Source: Patescibacteria group bacterium
GTDB taxonomy: Bacteria; Patescibacteriota; Gracilibacteria; UM-FILTER-43-11
Length of the DNA stretch: 14,478 bases
Direction: 5' to 3'
Assembly: GCA_029260985.1 (NCBI GenBank)
Contig: JAJDCE010000090.1
Location: 1 to 14,478, forward strand
This document shows positions 12,582-14,478 of this stretch, piece after piece. Below the pieces are notes generated by a model that had not been told where the DNA came from, did not search any database, and saw nothing but the letters and a program-made list of their open reading frames with translations. Made by a program: the position numbers and the translations under genes. Every line of letters starts with the position of its first letter. The first letter of the stretch is position 1.

Positions 12582-13114
12582 TGAACGCCGACGACAAAGC
12601 CCCCGAGCAGACAGAGAGTGATCTACCGCCCAGCGGGCAAGACACAGAGCCACAAGATAGCGAGCGCCAAGTGCCGGACTTCGTGGCCGAGATCGAGCGC
12701 CAGCTAGCAGAATGGAGTGGGACCAGGAAACCGCCGCACCTACTCGATTTCAAGGATCGCGACGGCTTCCTGGCGCTTTTTGACGCCGAGGACCCGCTGA
12801 GCGATCGCAACATTCGTTCGTGCTGGTGGAACGGCCCACCGCCCTTCTACGCCTGCGGGGTGCTGATGATGTGGCACCCGATGCTTGCTGCGCAGACACC
12901 GTCGTCGGTGTTCAGCGACTGCATCCGGCCGCTCTTCGACGGATTCGGCGTCGAGGAGGCCTTCCTTTGGCAGTGCGCCGACACGCGGTGGCACTACCTC
13001 AGCCGGCAGGATCCGAACCACGACGAGGAATCGGCGTACGTCAGGACGCACTACGTCGAGCGGGTCACCGTTGTCGATGGACGGCCGTCCTTCGAGGTGA
13101 TCTCAGCGAGCTGA
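12581..13114 (+). CDS. Protein of unknown function (177 aa)
   Basis: The first 40 residues are polar and disordered (DDKAPEQTESDLPPSGQD), followed by a helix (PDFVAEIERQLAEW) and a compact domain with several aromatic residues (RSCWWNGPPPFYACGVLMMW, IRPLFDGFGVEEAFLW, DTRWHYLSRQDPN). I do not recognise it. The start ATG at 12581 has AGGT nine bases upstream and touches the stop of the 31-codon frame. A longer reading from 12191 would run through three other genes and is rejected. After the TGA, a different frame continues open to a TAG at 13156 (SELKSELGAVAQEHRAK), which may be coincidence or the trace of a frameshifted C-terminus. Confidence 0.78.
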   Translation: MNADDKAPEQTESDLPPSGQDTEPQDSERQVPDFVAEIERQLAEWSGTRKPPHLLDFKDRDGFLALFDAEDPLSDRNIRSCWWNGPPPFYACGVLMMWHPMLAAQTPSSVFSDCIRPLFDGFGVEEAFLWQCADTRWHYLSRQDPNHDEESAYVRTHYVERVTVVDGRPSFEVISAS

Positions 13115-13184
13115 AGTCCGAACTGGGCGCGGTTGCCCAAGAGCACCGGGCCAAGTAGCCTTGGGCCCCATTGGAGTTTGAACC
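13115..13184 (+). promoter_or_regulatory. 70-base gap with alternative hairpins and ribosome site
   Basis: This is the largest gap inside the plus operon. GCCCAAG (13135-13141) can pair with CTTGGGC (13160-13166) around an 18-base loop. GGCCAAG (13149-13155) can instead pair with the same right arm (CTTGG-g-CC, bulged). The two folds compete. No T-run follows, so termination is doubtful. GGAG eight bases before the ATG at 13185 gives the downstream gene its own translation start. Confidence 0.4.
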
Positions 13185-13844
13185 ATGAGATTGACCATCG
13201 AAGACGAGAAGATCACCACCCCCGAGCTGCTCCAGGCGGCAGAGGTGGTCGCGCTCTGGACGCTCGACGCCGAGGACGGCGAGGACGAGGTGGACCCGAC
13301 CGAGGCCGTCATCGGAACCCAGGGCGTTCTCCTCACGCTCGACCCTTGGGTGCCGTGGCGGGCGCTGCTCGCGCAGACCTGCGCCGAGGCCTGCGGGTGC
13401 GTCGTCTACGCGAACGATCTGGGCTCCGAAGACGAAGGCGGCGTTGCGCTCCAACTTGTTGGCGTTCCCGAAGACGCCAAGGCCGCGCAGCGGTGCTTCA
13501 AGCGCATGCTCAAGAGCGTTGAGCGCACGCTCAAGCGCGAGTGTGAGGGGGGGCGGAGCGAGGAGTGGGTGGAGCGCTGGGCTTCGGCCCACGTCGAGGA
13601 GCTCGATGCGGACATCGACGACGAGGCCGATCGAGCGCTGCTCCGGGCCTATCGGGGCACGGGCAGTGGCATGGCGATCGTCTGGGATGAGGAGGGCGAG
13701 CCCGAGGAGCGGGCGGAGGCCGCGCGAGCGTGGCTCCGACAGGCCGACATCGGCCTCGACGAGCTGCTCGTCGTGCCCGCACCGCCGGCCGCCGGGGTCG
13801 TGGACCTGGCCTCCTACGCCGGCCGACGGACTGCGGCACGGTGA
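13185..13844 (+). CDS. Acidic protein of unknown function (219 aa)
   Basis: The N-terminal domain has beta and helix character (RLTIEDEKITTPELLQAA, GTQGVLLTLDPWVPWRALLA, EACGCVVYANDLG). It is followed by a charged helical middle (QRCFKRMLKSVERTLKREC, EEWVERWASAHVEELDADID) and a C-terminal part with MAIVWDEEGEPEERAEAARA and VDLASYAGRR. No family is recognised and no catalytic motif stands out. Unlike nearly all its neighbours it has an independent ribosome-binding site (GGAG) after a 70-base gap. Its stop overlaps the next gene's GTG as GTGA (13841-13844). The two following genes are coupled to it, so this may be the first cistron of a sub-operon. Confidence 0.78.
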   Translation: MRLTIEDEKITTPELLQAAEVVALWTLDAEDGEDEVDPTEAVIGTQGVLLTLDPWVPWRALLAQTCAEACGCVVYANDLGSEDEGGVALQLVGVPEDAKAAQRCFKRMLKSVERTLKRECEGGRSEEWVERWASAHVEELDADIDDEADRALLRAYRGTGSGMAIVWDEEGEPEERAEAARAWLRQADIGLDELLVVPAPPAAGVVDLASYAGRRTAAR

Positions 13845-14335
13845 GCGGCCTGGGTCGAGACCAGGAGGTTCTGCGCTGCACGCTTCAGGCGACCAGAGAG
13901 GTCATCCACGAAGCCTGGGGAGACGTCGCGATGTTCCTCAAGAACGCGGATGACCGGATCGGCGAAGACGGGGCGGCGACGTGCGTACTTGCTGAGAGCT
14001 GGCTGATGCTGGCTGACGACGTGAGGGCTGCGCTGGTGCTTTTGGAGAGGGCGTTGGCGGTGGCCTCGCGCCTCTGTGACGACAGCCCGGATCCAGGAGA
14101 GCCCGGCTACGTACACCAGCTAGGAGAGGCGGTCCGGCACGCCGATCTGAGCTGCTACGGCCTGCTGGCAATCGGGCAAACGCTGGGCTCTGCTGGGACC
14201 GTCCTCGACGACGGGAACATGCAGGAGGTCGCCGACACGATCGCGGGCACCTTCGCGGTGGCCGCGGAGGCGGACCTGAGCCGAGTGCTTCTCCTCATGG
14301 AGACCCTTCTGCCGATGTCGAGCGAGCTGCACTGA
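13841..14335 (+). CDS. Helical protein of unknown function (164 aa)
   Basis: Almost entirely alpha-helical by appearance. A first helical bundle (EVLRCTLQATREVIHEAWGD, then LAESWLMLADDVRAALVLLE) is followed by a second (YVHQLGEAVRHADLSCYGLL, then ADTIAGTFAVAAEADLSRVL). It resembles a TPR-like or four-helix-bundle protein without a clear repeat. No motif identifies a function. GTG start at 13841 overlaps the previous stop, and TGATG at the end overlaps the MT-A70 gene. The coupling to a methyltransferase could mean a partner subunit, but nothing in the sequence proves it. Confidence 0.74.
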   Translation: MSGLGRDQEVLRCTLQATREVIHEAWGDVAMFLKNADDRIGEDGAATCVLAESWLMLADDVRAALVLLERALAVASRLCDDSPDPGEPGYVHQLGEAVRHADLSCYGLLAIGQTLGSAGTVLDDGNMQEVADTIAGTFAVAAEADLSRVLLLMETLLPMSSELH

Positions 14336-14478
14336 TGATGCTGCCGGGGATCGACGACGGCCGCTTCCGCTGCATCTACGCGGACGCCCCGTGGAATGAG
14401 CGGGGCGGCGGCAAGATCAAGCGGGGAGCCGACAGGCACTACCCGCTCTTGCCAACGAAGAAGATCCCCCCCGTCATG
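14335..14478 (+). CDS. MT-A70 family adenine methyltransferase (5' part, cut by window edge)
   Basis: Only the first 48 codons are present and the frame is still open at the edge. CIYADAPWNERGGGKIKRGA, then DRHYPLLPTKKI, matches the N-terminal signature of MT-A70-type N6-adenine methyltransferases of phages and plasmids. There the acidic catalytic motif DPPW is followed by a Gly-rich loop, a HYP triplet and a short helix. Here the motif reads DAPW, with Ala for the first Pro; this change is tolerated in some relatives as far as I recall. The start is ATG at 14335, overlapping the previous stop as TGATG, and a second ATG follows directly. It is the third DNA methyltransferase of the operon. 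DNA rather than RNA as substrate is inferred from context. Confidence 0.85.
   Translation, partial: MMLPGIDDGRFRCIYADAPWNERGGGKIKRGADRHYPLLPTKKIPPVM

Noticed and set aside
1..14478. CRISPR array, tRNA or rRNA genes, insertion sequences
   Set aside because: No regularly spaced long direct repeats, no cloverleaf-like segment, no transposase and no terminal inverted repeats were seen.

Overview
The window is GC-rich bacterial DNA with many GTG starts. It looks like part of a phage, prophage, phage-plasmid or other mobile element rather than ordinary chromosome. The genes are small and mostly of unknown function, they are packed with 1- or 4-base overlaps, and among them sit lone DNA methyltransferases, a divergent sliding-clamp homologue and a PAPS-reductase-like protein. 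No integrase, terminase, capsid, conjugation, rRNA or tRNA gene is visible. The host is uncertain. GC content, codon use and one gene of an actinobacterial-looking family fit Actinomycetota or another high-GC phylum such as Myxococcota.

Layout. The left third (90-4748) is a minus-strand block of six genes: a 179-aa unknown, a 218-aa protein with an acidic tail, a 718-aa coiled-coil protein with a Gly-rich globular N-terminal domain, a Cys-rich putative zinc-binding protein, a small CGCG/HRATT protein and a 101-aa Cys-containing protein. A candidate promoter at 4795-4824 feeds this block and argues for an internal start for its first gene. From 4749 to 5373 lies about 625 bp of non-coding DNA between the two divergent blocks. 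It is dense in structure: three tandem hairpins, 10-bp tandem repeats, a perfect 16-bp palindrome, three boxes spaced 14 bp apart and a G-quadruplex motif just upstream of the first plus-strand gene. This is the best place in the window for control of both operons and possibly for a replication origin.

The right two thirds (5374 to the end) form one plus-strand operon of 15 genes, 12 of whose 14 junctions overlap (ATGA, GTGA or TGATG). In order: a DnaN-like sliding clamp, a DUF2786-like protein, a Cys-rich protein, a small acidic unknown, a C5-cytosine methyltransferase, a protein with a winged-helix-like C-terminus, a PAPS-reductase/DndC-like PP-loop ATPase, an N6-adenine-type methyltransferase, two unknowns (one Cys-rich), a 31-aa coupled mini-ORF, three unknowns and the start of an MT-A70 methyltransferase cut off by the window edge.

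How it may fit together: the early-looking plus operon probably handles the element's DNA. The clamp would tether polymerase or modifying enzymes, and three methyltransferases plus a PP-loop sulfur/adenylation-type enzyme would modify bases or backbone. No restriction endonuclease is seen, which fits self-protection against host defences better than a restriction-modification system. The minus block may supply structural, DNA-bound or assembly proteins, but nothing in it is recognised with confidence.
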